From the NCBI GenBank assembly GCA_001662425.1, contig BDDC01000332.1, positions 11,094 to 70,046 of the forward strand: a stretch of 58,953 nt of DNA, given 5' to 3'. Origin of the DNA: Chlamydomonas sphaeroides (Eukaryota; Chlorophyta; Chlorophyceae; Chlamydomonadales; Chlamydomonadaceae). Shown here one piece after another: positions 12,501 to 24,218 of this stretch. The position numbers were made by a program, and so were the translations under genes. Positions within the stretch are counted from its first letter, which is position 1; the number at the start of each line of letters is the position of its first letter. The notes under the pieces are model-generated. The model saw only the letters and a list, made by a program, of their open reading frames with translations. It searched no databases and was not told where the DNA came from.

Positions 12501-15500
12501 GAAAGCTCGATCGTGGCCAACCACAACATCACACATTGCTTGATTTACTCATATTCTAAAAAAGCCAACCCTTGGTTGTGCGCCCACCCAACTTAGGCTG
12601 CCCTGCCTCCTCGGCCTCCAGTACTATGTCAACACCAGCTGCAGCAGTAACACCCAAGCAGCCATCCGCACCAAGCCCTCCACCAGGACTGCCGCAGCCT
12701 CCACTCCAGCCACTCAGCAGCAATCAGGCAACCAGCTGCACCCTGATCCTCCGGGCACCAGAGCACTTTTTAGGGGTGTCTCAGCTTGATGCTGCCAGCC
12801 TCAACTGCTGGGGTCCTGAGCCCACTGTGACAATTAGTACCCAGCTCGCCTCAATTCTCAGCCACTCTGGTGTCAACCTTGCAACCTTGCCCAACGAAAG
12901 CAGCACAGCCAATGGCCCCCACTTGGGCATCTCTTTCACCGGTGTGCAACACCTGCGCCTGGTGGACTCAGTGGTGCAAGGTGTGCCGCTGTCAGTGGTA
13001 GGACCACTCATAGAATGCAGGTACGTGTGTACATTGCTGTGTTTTGCAACTGGACTGTTATGCAAGGGCAAGGACCACTTCTTATTGACCAATTAGCAAC
13101 TCCAGTCCTCGCTGACACACTGCTCCCTCCAGATTATGTGAGGAGGTGGAGTTGCAAAATGTCATACTGCGCCACCTCACACCACTGCCTGACGAAGCCC
13201 GAGGGATGGCATTCGGTGTTGTGGCCCTATACGGAGCCAAGCGAGTGGCCATGCATGATGTGCAATGCCAGCACATTATGGCAGCAGCGGGCTTTGGCTG
13301 CTTCCTGGTCAGCATAGCAAGCAATATAGCCGATGCTTGGATCACCATGTCAGACTGTCAGCTGGAAGGGGTAGCTGCTGAGCGGCCAGCTGCCAACACC
13401 TCCTCCAGCCTGCGCAGCATTCAGGCTGGGGCCATTGCGCTTGTGGGAGGAAGGGGATCCAGCATTCGTGTCAGCATGGATAACTGCCTCTTTTCAAGCA
13501 ACAGGGGGCAGCAAGGTGGAGCACTGTATGCCTCGCTATCCCTTGCCACGGTGGGTGCTACTGGAATGTTGGACTTTTTTTATGCTTGCAGGTGGCTCCA
13601 TCACATTGCTTGCAGTATAAACATGCAGTGACTTTGCACCATGCAGGGGCTGTCTCTTGATGTAATAAGCAGCACACTTGAAAAGAACATCGCGTGGGAT
13701 CTGGGTGGCGCCATTTACATTGATGCACCACTCAAGGTGCTGAGCATCTTGCACGGCAGCAGCCTGCTCAGCAACAGTGCAGTGAATGGTACGGCACCTT
13801 GTTTGGCTGCTGCATGCACTGAAATGCATGAAAATGCCATGGCTGCTGCTGCACTGATGCACTTGCTAGTAGGCAGTTAATTTACATTACACCAACCAAC
13901 AGGCGGTGCAGTGTATCTGAGACAGCCAACACAGCTGGTGAGGGTTTTTAATGGTAGCACTGTGCACAGCAACACCGCACAGATATCTGGCGGCGCCTTT
14001 TACTGCTCAGACACTCTGGCTGCGATTGAAATTGTGCTGTTCAGCAGTGTGTCAGGCAACTCAGCTCTTGTAACCGGAGGGCTAGGTGGTGCATTCTACG
14101 TTAAGCAGAAACTTGAGCGGATTTTGATTGCAGACAGCAGCTCCGCAGATGGAAACAATGCAGGTTTGCATGGCGGCTTTCTGGAGTTGGACTGTGAGCA
14201 CAGCAGCAGCCACTTTCATGTGCATGTATTTTCCTGATTGCTCTCTTCTTGCATGATGAACCCCTGCAGACGGACAAGGGTTCTCAATGCTTGTTACCCG
14301 CAATAGTTCTGTCAGCGGCAATGCATGTTCTGGTGAAGGTGGTGTGCTGCGTGCTTTTAACCTCGACAGCTTAATCATCTCAAATGGCAGTCGCATGGAC
14401 TCCAACATGGCAACATATGGGGGGGTGATGTACATGGGACTTGGCTTCTGGGAGCTGACCCAAGCAGACAACCACATTCACGTGCTCTCAAACAGCTCAA
14501 TGTCACATAATGGAGCAGCTGCTGGATTTGCGATTGTGTGCTTCAATGGACACGTGCTTGGGGAATTGCTCGTCAGCGACTACAGTCATTTTGATGACAA
14601 TTGGTGCAGCGGAGTTGCAGCAACCAACCTGATTGGCACCCCACACGTGGGCAAGATAACCATTGCTGGTAACCCAAGAATGCAAAGGACAATGGTCAAA
14701 TGCCTGCTTTGCTCACATCTCCCATCTGGCTGGCCCACTGCTGCAGGGCACAGCACCATGTCCCGCAACCGTGCAGGATATATATTTGATGTTGGGGAAT
14801 ACATTGGTGAGGATTCATATGTATAATGATGGCTGTACGGGTGCAGTATGTGTTGCTGTGCCATAAACTGATATTGTTATACTTGCTTTTACCAGGTGAC
14901 GTTCTCATCCAGGACCATTCCAAGGTTTTGGGAAACCTTATTACGTATGCCTTCCTTTCTGCTCCCAGCACTACCATCCCCTTGGTTGCTATTGAGGGCA
15001 ACAGCTGGGTCAACGACAACATCTCAAAGCAGCAAACTGTGTTCATTTTAGCCAGAGGCATTCAGCTGCTTCGGGTATCGGGTGGCTCCCGTGTTATGGG
15101 CAACATTGTGCAAGATGGCAATGGAGGCTTTGCTGAACTCACTGGGTCCCTTGGAAGCCTTCTCATTATGGATGGGTCAACGATTGCTAACAACTCTGCA
15201 AGTCAGAGGGGGGGATTTATGCACATTGCTCAAGACGTGCTGCAGGTGAGATTGTTCCATGTGATCACTCTTGAAACCAGCCAGTGTACAGTTGTGATCC
15301 TGCATGCCAGATGTGGGTTGCTCTTGCCATGCTTACTGTGCAAAACAGGACGTGGTCATAACCAATGGCTCTATTGTTGAGGAGAATCATGCTTGGGAGC
15401 TCACCGGTGGCTTCATCAGTGTTCGGGGCTCCATCCTGGGAGGTGTTGTGGTCTCAGCCAACAGCAGCCTGTGCTCATGCACTGCTGGCCAGTCTGGAGG

Positions 15501-18500
15501 CAAGTCAGGAAATCGTTCAAGCAGCATAGTTATACTTGGCAAACGATACTAGATTAAGATGCATGATGATTGCCCCGCACAGGTGCCGTGCATGTGGGTG
15601 AGGGCCTTCATGGTGGGCTGACAATTGTTGGTCAATCAACAGTTGGCAACAACTCTGCGGGTGGTGATGGTGGTGCTCTGTCAGTTGGCTTCACGCTAGG
15701 CCCTGTGCTGGTGGAGCATGGCAGCCGCTTGGAGGGCAACACAGCAGATGGGAGGGGAGGAGCTGTATGGTCCGGGGGGGTCATCAGTAACCTCAGCATC
15801 ATGCAAGCCAGCTATGTTGCTGGCAACCACGCTGCCAGGGATGGTGAGCATGAGCAATCGTAGTGGCTGGTCAATCATTGGTACATATATATTCATGTAT
15901 CTCATCATCAACACGTGCATGTCATCAACCACAGGTGGAGCGCTGCAAGCAAATTTGATTGGCACAATATCAATTGCTGGATCAACTATTGAGGGCAACC
16001 GTGCTGGGGGTGATGGTGGCTATGTGGCTGCAGAGCGCATCATCTCGTTCAATGCCACCAACAGCACACTCCAATCAAACGTGGCTGGCCGTGCATGTGG
16101 TGTGCTGGCACTGTCAACATTGGCCAAGAATATCAGCATAATCAATGCTATGGTGGCTGGCAACATTGCAGAGCGAGGCAGCGGTGGTGTATTGTGTGTA
16201 CAGGTCCCTTTACCGGTAAGCCAGGCCAAGTCATCATATGCACAACGTGTGGAGACCAGCTATGCGAATCATACCTTGCTGTCTTTTTTCACACACAGGG
16301 CTCTCCCCTGCTGAGCCAAGCATTGGCGGAGCATATCCATATCTCAATGTCGGACTCCAGCTTTACAAATAACCGTGCCTACACTGATGGCGGGGTCCTG
16401 ACCGTCATTGCTGAACCACCGACTGATCCTTTCTCTGCAAACACAAATGCGCAGCATCTGGTGGTCAAGGTGTGTGCGTGGTGCATACCAGGGGAGTCCC
16501 AGAGCAAATGCTGTGAGGGATACTGTGCAGGACCACAGTATGTAGGACGTGTATTCACAAATAGGTAACGTATAGTAAGCACGGCTCACATGGCACGCTC
16601 TGGATTGGTGACGCGTCGGTCGTGCATATGAAGCAGGGATGCGTTTAGGTGCACCGGTGCAGGAAATGAAACCCAGCACCGCCTTGAGAGACCTCGGTCC
16701 CCGGCCCTCCCAGCCCGTGTACCAATGTATGAATTACCTGGCGTCGGACATGTGTTCAACTTTTAGGGCCAGAACATGCGTAGGCGGCCATGCATGCACC
16801 CCAGGCAACCATGCTCATCACATGCTTCCTCATGCACTCGACTGTACAGGTTGAAATCAGTAACTCAGCATTCACAGGCAACTTTGCAGGTGGGGCTGGC
16901 GGGGCACTCTACATCTCAAGCCCTGCAGCAGGAGCTGTTGAAACCAGGCTCACAGTACACGCATCAAGCTTTGCTCAAAACCAGGTGATAGCATATGGTT
17001 TCGTGCTTGCCTGCCTCATAGGCAACTTAATTGTGTGCATGAACTCAGAAGTAGCATACGCACTCCATTATGAGGAAAAAATGTGTCACTCTCTCCTTTG
17101 CAGGCGGGAAGCGGTGCCTTCCAGCTTAGCAGCAGCGTGCACAGCGGCTATGGGGGTGCTATCTTTGCCTACTCAATCCCCAAGCTCAGGGCTGATGCAG
17201 TGATGCAAGCAGCAGGCAGTCGACAGCTTGTAAGCCAGGACACTGCTTGCAGCCTCAACATCACGGGTACCAGTTTTGCCCACAACCACTGCTGGGGCAG
17301 CGGTGGAGCGGTAGCAGCTGTCTCCTGCCCAGCGTATATGCGCAGCATTTCTTTCTACGGAAACACAGCTAGAATGCAGGGCGGTGCCCTTGCAGCAATG
17401 GTAGAGTCCATCACCAACATGATGGCAACAGCTGATACCACCAGCATGCAGCAAGATATGACTCTGCTAGGTGGCACAGTATGGAACGACATACAAGACA
17501 GCACCTTTGATAGCAATACAGCTGATCTTGACTGTGGTGGTGGTTTATTTGGTGAATTTGCAAAACCAGCAGGTGTGTTGGCACTGTGATGCGGGGATTG
17601 GGTCATTCCTCAATCCCTCTCCTTTGCCGCACAATGATCAACCTGTAGGGCTCCTGCTGATGAACATTTGGATGACAAATAACACAGCTGCCAACCTGCA
17701 CGGTGGTGGCGCATGCCTTGTGTCCCGTGGAGATGGTGCCACTGCTAATGTGTCCCATGTCTCCATGTTTGGTAACGCAGCATCCCGTCTGGGTGGTGGC
17801 GCCTTCATTGAACTAGGCAGTGGCAGCCGTAATCTTGTCTTCATCACAGCTAGCAACATGAGCAGCAACAGCGCCAGCCTAGATGGTGGGGCACTGCTCA
17901 TCCAAGCAGCTATGCAATCCCGGGTCGATGTGGTGGACAGCAGCTTCCAGGGCAATCGTGCTTCACGTGATGGAGGCAGTCTTCACGTCCAATGCGCTGT
18001 GCTCACCTCTGCACCATGTGGCACCGAGCCGGTACTCATCATGACTAACACAAGTGCCTTGGACAACAGTTCACCCCAGGGCCGCGGTGGTGCACTGTTT
18101 CTTTCAGCTGATGCCTCAGCCATTATCAAGAGCAGCATCCTGACAGGGAACACAGCTGCAGCTGGTGGTGCCATTGCTGCTGTGGGCTGTCTGACCTTAC
18201 GTCTCGTGCATACAATTATTGCACGTGGAGAGGCAGCATTGATTGGAGGCGGCCTCTACAGCCGAACCTGCTCTGTTTTTGTCGACAACACCAGCTTCAC
18301 CTTAAACAGCGCCGTCACCGCTGGTGGGGCTGTGTTTCTTGCAGGGAGCACGGATGTCAGCCTGCTGCTGCCAGAGCCACCAGGCACCCAGGCGCTGCAG
18401 CGTGCAACGGCTTTCCTCATGGAGGGCTCCTCATGCACAGTTAACACAGCTGGGGGCAACACAAGTGTGGTCGAGCCCACGGCTGTGTCCAGCAGCAGCA

Positions 18501-21500
18501 GCCAGCAATATGCGGGCCATGGTGGATGCGTTTTTGCATATGGAGACGTAGCTGCCCACATAAGCAGCAGCAGCCTCGACAACAACGCAGCATTGGTTGG
18601 GTCATCACTGGCATCCACACAGACCTGTAGAAACGCAACCTGGTCTCGTCAGGGTTATGCTGCAGCAAATCAAGGCGCCCAAGAGGTGGGGCACAAACTA
18701 CACACACTTATAATGTCAAACTCTGCAAGCTGCTGCATGTTCGTAGAAAGCTTGCCCTACCTTATCAGGTGCTGCTTTTACTTGATCTGCAGCTGCCGTG
18801 GCTGACAGCAGTGACCAACCTTCTTGCCATGGACTGCCCAACCATGTGGCTGACTCGTGTCCTGCTACCGCCGGCCCAGGCAAGGACAACACATACATAT
18901 ACGTCATGTACTTGTTGCCCCGGCATCTGCTGGCCTTGCATTGCGTGCTAGCCAATTGCGCCAACACTCCGCAACCGACAGGAGGACATCCCCGTGTGGA
19001 TGGAGGACCCCTCCTTGTCAGCGCTGTGGGCAGTGTGCAATGGCACAGCTGCACCTTCTGACCACAACAGCACTAACAGCACCCATTGCACCTCCGAGCC
19101 TACCGGCAGTCTTCAGGGAGCTTGCGAGGTGCAGATGGAATTGCAAGCTTGTACAGATCAGCCAGCACTGGAAGGCCAGCAGGGGCAAGGAGCCAATCGC
19201 ACTTCAGCGACAGCGACCACACCTGCCACGTCCCTGGTTGAGGTGCCACCAGCCTCACTGCAGCTACTGGAGATCAGCACGGGGGCCTATGCAGATGACA
19301 TCATGCTGCAGCTCCGGCCAGGCACTCCATTTGCCCTTGCCGTCCGTCTGCTCACCGGCCTTCGGCAGCCAAGTCGGAAAGGCCAGTCGTAGCAGAGTCT
19401 AACACTGATGGACATCTTGATGCTGCTCTTCCTAAGCTCTAACATGCTGCTGTTACCACGTACTGTCCACCCGCAGATACGCTACCGTGGCGGGTCAATC
19501 TGGGAATACAGCCAGCAAACCATTCGAGCTCTACACAACCTGAGCGTGACCCCCAAGTTGGCAACCTCGACCCTGGGTTCTCCACGGGAGGCTCCCTAAT
19601 TGTACCAGTCAGAAACGGAATTGCCCGCTGGCCACGCCTGGTGCTGCGTGGCTGGACAGGCAACTACACCCTGAAATTTACAGCCCAGACCGAGCAGGTT
19701 GCCGGTATGTACAAGGTGTGATTTATGCATCCTTCGCTCCACACCATGGCCAGCCACACACACACCACACAAGACCCCTGATATTGTGAACGCTGCCTGC
19801 TTGCAGGTTGAGCCGCTGCTGCTGCGCGTGCAACTGCTGCCATGTCGACTGGGGGAAGCCCTGGATTTAGCGGGTGCGAGCCTGCAATCCTGGGTCGGCT
19901 GCTATGTGTGCCCACGAGGCCGCTTCACGCTCTGGCGTGACACGAGGCCCTCATTGTCAGCCCAAGAGCTGAACCATTCAGACTACAACAGTACTATGCA
20001 GCGCATTGTGAAGCAGGCAGTAGATAGTGAGGGTGCAGACTGCCTGCCCTGCCCCGACCATGCCACTTGCCCTGGCGGCGCCCGAATCATCCCTGACCAG
20101 GGTGAGAATTGATTGTGGCCATCTTAATATGTCTGCAACAGATGGCGCCTAGCTAGGCATGCAGTGCTGCATGCATGCTACAGAATGACACGGCTAGCAC
20201 GAACCCTCCTGGCTTCCTGCAGGCTATTGGCACTCGGGGCCTGACGTAGCACTAATGCACAGGTGAACGTGCAGCTTGTATCACAATAAAAAAGCATTTG
20301 AATAAGAAGTAAACAAAGTGCGCACGCATTGACTTCGTCACTGCCTGCTGTACCTCTGGTCCGCAGGTGTCCTCAGGCACGTGCATGTGGTAGTTCAACC
20401 GACGAGGGTCGCTGGCCAACAGCAGAGAACATCACAGCTTCCGATGGGGTTTCATCTGGCAATGTTTCAGCCTCAGAGGCTTCTTCAGATAGCCGCTCCA
20501 CGTGGCTAGACCAGTGCCAATTGGCGGCTCTGTCAGAGCTGCCCACTGCACGTAACAACACCAGCGTCAGCCTACTGGACGGCTGCTATGGTCTGCTGAC
20601 ATCAAGTGCCCAGCCCTGGGGCAGAACGACAGCCTACAGCCAGTTGCTGTGCGGTGAAGGCTACACGGGCAACCTCTGTGCTGCCTGCGAGCATGGCTAT
20701 TACATCAACACGGAGTTTGAGTGCAAGTGAGCACAGCCACCAGCCATCCTGTTAGCCAAGACGCCAAACATTTTGTTGCTTTGACAGCAGTAGTACTGCC
20801 CGGCCCGCCCCTTACCGTGCTGCTACTGGCTTCTCCCACACTCCCTGCTGCTGCTGTGCAGCGCTTGCCCCTCCCTGGCTCAGACCATTGGGCTGGCGGT
20901 GCTGGCCTTTGTCGCTGCTGTACTGCTGGTCATGTACACGTCTCTGATCAACCTGAAAGATAATATTGAGGGCCAGCCGTTTGAAGGGGCCGTCAGTCGG
21001 TCGGATGTGCTCAAGGTGAATGGCAAGATAGATATGTGCGATGCAATGCAAATGTAGTGTTTCCACATTCCCCCGCCCTGCTGTTACTTCCGGCAGGTCC
21101 TCATTGTCCATCTTCAGGTGCGTCATGCTGGCACGACTAAGCAGCAACACAGAGGGCCGCCAAGCAACATGCATTGATGCATCGATGCCAACCGTACGTA
21201 CTGCGTTCACCCCTTTGCTACACGCCCCTGCAGTACTATGCCATTATCATGCGCCTGCCCATATCCTACCCGGCTAGTGTCGCCGGCCCAGCCAGTGTTG
21301 TGTCCGCTGTCACCGGCATCGAGAACTCGGTGGTCTACAACCATGCCTGCTTCCGTACGGGGCAAGACAGCAGCGAGCAGGCCCGTGCCCAAGTTATCGG
21401 CTCCCTCATTGTGCCATGCATTGTCGTCACGGCCAGTGCCATTGTATGGAGCTGCAGGTGAGGGTTAGCCCGACCAACATTTGGAATTGACCTGCTACAT

Positions 21501-21885
21501 GGCTTGCTCACCTGCCCAGCCCTCACATGCACGCACGGTCCTACGCCCCATCAGACACCTGCTCTCAGTCAAGCGCACGAAAGCCATCAAGCGTGCCGGT
21601 CAGCTGTCCCATAAAAGCAGCGCTAGTGTTGCTGTCACAATTGGACGCACGGAGTCACAAGGATCGGCTGGGGTGGTCGGACACGTTGCTATCAGAGTGC
21701 CGGGTGCCCTGTCGCTTTCGATGCCACCCGCACCACCCCTGTTGCAGCCGGTAGACAGCACCCTCAGCGTCCCTGATATACCGGTCCCTGATTACATCGC
21801 CGGCGGTACCAATAACCTAGTACACCTAGACCTAGTGGGAGGAGCAAGCAGTCTTTCTGAGCAGCATCCTCATCCTCCTCATCCT

Positions 21886-21917
<32 letters not shown>

Positions 21918-24218
21918 CCTGGACCTTGTGCCAAGCATCACTGCAGACACTCCAGCAGAGACCTCAGCGGCGGTGCCCCGCCGCAGCCTCCTGCCCCAGC
22001 TCGTCAGCAGCGTGCAGCTCCGCCTCACCTCGGCCTACTCCAGCGTATCAGCCTCTTTGGCCAGCGCCGGCGGCCAGACGCTCCGCCAGGTCGACCAACT
22101 GCTTCCCATCCACGAGCAGCTGGGCATCGTGGCAATGATTGCTGTCTTCATCCTGTACCCGGGCTGGGCAAGTACGGTGCTCAGCATCTTCAGCTGCTAT
22201 AAGATTGATAACGGCACCTCGGGTCCTTTCCCGGAGCGCCAGCAGGTGTGTGCCCCATCCTCGTTTGTTTCATGTATGCACCAATGTATAAGATTGATAC
22301 CGGTATTGCTGTCAGCAGATATGGTTGTCACCTCTCGATGATCATCATTTTGTCATCATAAGCCCGTGCTATTGCATGCGCGTGCATGTGGAATGAAATT
22401 TGCAGGCAACGTGGCGCCATGGCTACTGGACCCGTGACATGACGGCAGAATGCTATTCAGGTAGGGGCGGGTGCGTCAGGCGGGCTGCTCACCTGCACCC
22501 AGGCAACGGTGCAGGCCTCTGTGCGGGCGCGAACCAGTGCGCAATTGCTCCAGGCACACGCACGTAGCGCAGGCAGTACGTAGGAGTAGTCGTTAGCATG
22601 CCGCATGTAAGTCCCACACCTGCACCAAATGGTCGAGGCGGCGCGCGTCGTGGGTGTTGTGGGGGTGGGGGTGCATTTGCCAGTGGCTGCTAGCTGTCAC
22701 ACACACTAAGCAAGCATGCTTCTTATATTCTCTTCACTTCACCGCACGCATGCAGGCACACACCTGAGCACGTTTGTGCCCATTGGCATCGTCGCCTTTG
22801 TCGTCGTGTGCCTGTTGCCGCCGCTGGCCGCCTTCCTGCTCCTCGTGCGCCATCGAAGGGAGCTTCAGAATGACTACATGTTCCAACGATACGGCTTCCT
22901 CTACAGCCGCTATAAGTACGTACGGCAGCCAGCTGCTATGCTAGGGGCCAACTGCATTTTGGCGCTCTATTGCTGTTGTGCTCGCTCAATCCGTCCATCC
23001 CTACCTGTGCATACTGCATGCTAGCACCATCTATCTCACCTTCCCCTTTCTCTCCAAACCTGCTTGGAAGGCGCCGATAATTTTCTTGATAGATTATCCT
23101 AGCTATCCGTTTCACGTGTATGTGTTTCATGGCCCACGCGCTGTAGCCTGACCGTCGCTGCCACCATCATTTCCGTCACGGCCATGCTGTACGGGCTGCG
23201 TGCATGTGATGCCTGTACGCTCCGCTGCAGGCGACGCTTCTGGTTCTGGGAATCGGTGCTGATGCTGGAGGAGCTTGCACTGGTGGCCGTCGAGGTGTTT
23301 GGGCGCTCCTTCACAAACGTGCGTGGGCCTCTGCTGTGATGATATGAGCAATTAACCTGCTGGCTCGGCGAGCCAAACTACTCCACACACAGCGACACGT
23401 CGCCATGCATGTGCTAGCTAGCGCGCAGCTGGGCCCTCAAGGATCACGGCTACGGACCACCCGCCGATCACAGGTCATCCACCAAACGACTCTCATGATC
23501 GCCGTGTTCGTCACAATCGCCGCCATCAACACCACGTGCTCACCCATCATCAACCGCACCACCACGACCCTCGAGTTCCTGTCCCTGGCCGTGTTGTCAC
23601 TAACGCTCACCCTGAGGTACATACGGGCGGGGACTGCACCATGGACTCGGGCGGGGACTGCGCCATGGACTCGGGCGGCAGGGACTGCGCCATGGGCTCG
23701 CCCTGCGTGCAGACGGAGAACACCACGCGCTCACCACGCTCAAACCCTGCTCGGACGCCTAACACCAAGCGCTGCTTGCTGGCTCCTCGCTTGATACGCA
23801 GCCTGTACTTCACCGATGGCTCCAGCAACAGCATCGCCACCGGCATTCAGGTGCGCATGCGAGCGTCTCGTGTAAGGACGCATGGCCTGATGACAGACAC
23901 AGCAAAGCCTACTGCCAGGAGCTTGCCGGCTCGGCCTGCCTTTATGACCCCTGCAGCGAGCATATCTCGTGCCTCACCGCCCCTCCGTCCCATGCATGGC
24001 AGGATGCGATTGGCGTGATTATCATCACGCTCAACGTGGCGGTACTGGCGGGCCTGATTGGCATCTTGCTGCGGCAGACCTGGCGCAAGTCGCGAGCAGC
24101 GGGCTGGGTCCGCACCCTGTGGCCTCCTAGGCCTCCTCTACACGGCCTCAAGCGCCAGCGAACAGCTAGGGGGCGCCCCGCTGCTGGCGCAGATGGGGTC
24201 CCGACAGCCTCTCGCTAG
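6453..24218 (+). CDS. Giant multidomain receptor-like membrane protein (3x YfaP-like, PAN, SRCR, Pmp beta-helix, 8 TM)
   Basis: Forty-five exons join with matching phase at every junction and give 11,337 nt, about 3,778 aa. The start at 6453 opens a signal peptide with the hydrophobic core CLALLLLC. Order in residues: signal peptide 1-31; three YfaP-like modules (about 32-553) with Pro-rich linkers; two PAN-like units (about 554-720); Pro linker; SRCR (about 747-946); a beta-rich region; Pro/Ser linker; Pmp-type beta-helix (about 1230-2708); beta-rich region; Cys-rich stalk (to about 3180); about eight membrane helices; short cytosolic tail ending at TAG 24216-24218. This is a type I cell-surface topology, so adhesion, recognition or signalling is likely, but the ligand is unknown. 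At least three introns use GC donors. Two adjacent genes remain possible, though no junction breaks. Individual domains are listed separately. Confidence 0.75.
7233..7685 (+). other. YfaP-like beta module 1 (single exon)
   Basis: One 453-nt exon encodes the first of three homologous modules of about 145-150 residues. Shared landmarks are YDLDLLVQW near the start, a GGDN...NQE...W core, a TY-V-C segment, a S-V-F or L-V-S-L strand, TQLVRG, and PSYVGSYT-GTD near the end. The DLDL start and the GGDN-G-E-W core resemble the YfaP/DUF2135 beta-sandwich, where these residues are D-D-N-G-PE-W. That similarity is inferred by eye. The exon is flanked by phase-1 introns on both sides. Confidence 0.6.
7857..7928 (+). 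other. Pro-rich linker exon between modules 1 and 2
   Basis: A 72-nt phase 1-1 exon encodes EPPPPQQPPHLPPLP and similar residues. Its type fits the hydroxyproline-rich spacers of volvocine extracellular-matrix proteins. It has good splice sites (CAACAG acceptor, GTGAGC donor) and keeps frame between the modules. Confidence 0.6.
8068..8502 (+). other. YfaP-like beta module 2 (single exon)
   Basis: A 435-nt phase 1-1 exon encodes the second module, with IYDLDLLMQW, VQEWRFG, TWGPA, ATYHVCA, STQLVRGNV and PSYIGSYTYNGTDD. It is closer to module 3 than to module 1 in its VQEWRFG segment, which suggests stepwise tandem duplication. Confidence 0.62.
8722..9006 (+). other. Two Pro-rich linker exons between modules 2 and 3
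   Basis: Exons 8722-8814 (93 nt) and 8923-9006 (84 nt) are both phase 1-1 and encode strings such as PPPMRPPHPPPRPSPP and PPAPRPPPPPLS. They are separated by a 108-bp intron. Either or both could be skipped without changing frame, so linker length may vary by alternative splicing. Confidence 0.6.
9169..9597 (+). other. YfaP-like beta module 3 (single exon)
   Basis: A 429-nt phase 1-1 exon encodes the third module, with VYDLDLLVEW, VQEWRFGGDN, NEEAVTWGPA, ATYHACAVPY, VFAVSLKV and PTYVGSYSYNGT. This copy keeps the GGDN...E-W core best and drives the YfaP-like assignment. Confidence 0.62.
9769..10655 (+). other. Two PAN/apple-like units
   Basis: Four exons (9769-9843, 10022-10325, 10437-10491 and the start of 10590-10802) encode two Cys-spaced units. 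The first has WCSEDVDVRG, then ECLRDC, CEFLVYS and SCWKK. The second has CAQDYSVQGRDVD, then EECKAQCDALGVDC, LFVYTN and NCWLR. The eC-x3-C, C-x-FVY and C-W-L order is typical of PAN/apple domains, which bind proteins or carbohydrates. A Pro-rich linker follows. Confidence 0.62.
10755..11342 (+). other. SRCR (scavenger receptor cysteine-rich) domain
   Basis: Three exons (10590-10802, 10920-10960, 11088-11548) join to give the SRCR hallmarks in order: VRLVGGTSPYDGRLE, GQYGLVCDDRFTDAAARVVC, QLGMFGG, LDEVLCLGNE, LSQCSHNGWGQHDC and AVGVIC. The first junction needs a GC donor (GAG/GCAAGT at 10803), and the SRCR consensus supports that splice. SRCR domains mostly bind ligands on animal immune receptors and are also known in Chlamydomonas. 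Confidence 0.85.
11415..12454 (+). other. Beta-rich extracellular region of unknown fold
   Basis: The rest of exon 11088-11548 plus exons 11649-11934 and 12003-12454 encode about 300 residues with alternating hydrophobic strands (IWVTLTFAY, RWIVLQRLGA, WVSQLWLD, ITVGWRWKSG, TYQLLYLFEP, LKLYVQL) and few Cys. It may be a jelly-roll-like sandwich, but I do not recognise the family. Confidence 0.45.
12597..18685 (+). other. Pmp/autotransporter-type parallel beta-helix
   Basis: After a Pro/Ser-rich linker, sixteen exons from 12597 to 18685 encode about 1,480 residues of short repeats. The units follow two motifs, GGA-(hydrophobic) and (F/S/T)-x-x-N-x-A: for example NSAVTAGGAVFLAG, GNNSAGGDGGALSVG and NRAGGDGGYVAA. 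This is the repeat type of chlamydial polymorphic membrane proteins and other right-handed beta-helices. The largest exon (17649-18685) holds about ten turns. Such rods usually present adhesive surfaces. Phases mix 0 and 1. Confidence 0.75.
18793..20726 (+). other. Membrane-proximal beta-rich and Cys-rich stalk
   Basis: Exons 18793-18879, 18982-19372, 19477-19715, 19807-20101, 20223-20262 and 20367-20726 join in phase. They contain a strand-rich segment (NGIARWPRLVLRGWTGNYTL), then CLPCPDHATCPGG, GYWHS, CPQARAC and CGEGYTGNLCAACEHGYY. The last segment is EGF/GCC2-GCC3-like and leads into the first membrane helix. The intron after 18879 appears to have a GC donor (CAG/GCAAGG). The donor after 19372 (GTCGGA) is weak and chosen for phase. 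Confidence 0.55.
20862..24218 (+). other. Multi-pass membrane domain with polyQ cytosolic loop
   Basis: Ten exons encode about eight hydrophobic segments: IGLAVLAFVAAVLLVMYTSL, LIVPCIVVTASAIVW, LGIVAMIAVFILYPGW, IGIVAFVVVCLLPPLAAFLL, SVLMLEELALVAVEVF, TLMIAVFVTIAAI, LEFLSLAVLSLTLTL and IGVIIITLNVAVLAGLIGIL. Between the second and third lies a loop of about 200 residues with basic clusters and ten consecutive CAG codons (21886-21915). The RRFWFWE segment before helix 5 resembles a motif of large Cys-rich protist membrane proteins. It includes a 21-nt microexon at 21097-21117. The topology suggests a sensor or channel-like module. Confidence 0.6.
21097..21117 (+). other. 21-nt microexon in the giant gene
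   Basis: Seven codons (VLIVHLQ) lie between a CGGCAG acceptor and a GTGCGT donor. Flanking exons end and begin in phase 0, and the residues join LK to YYAIIMRLP smoothly. Confidence 0.55.

Noticed and set aside
12597..18685. Beta-helix region considered as a separate bacterial contaminant gene
   Set aside because: It is split by spliceosomal introns with phased borders on both sides, so it is nuclear and continuous with its neighbours.
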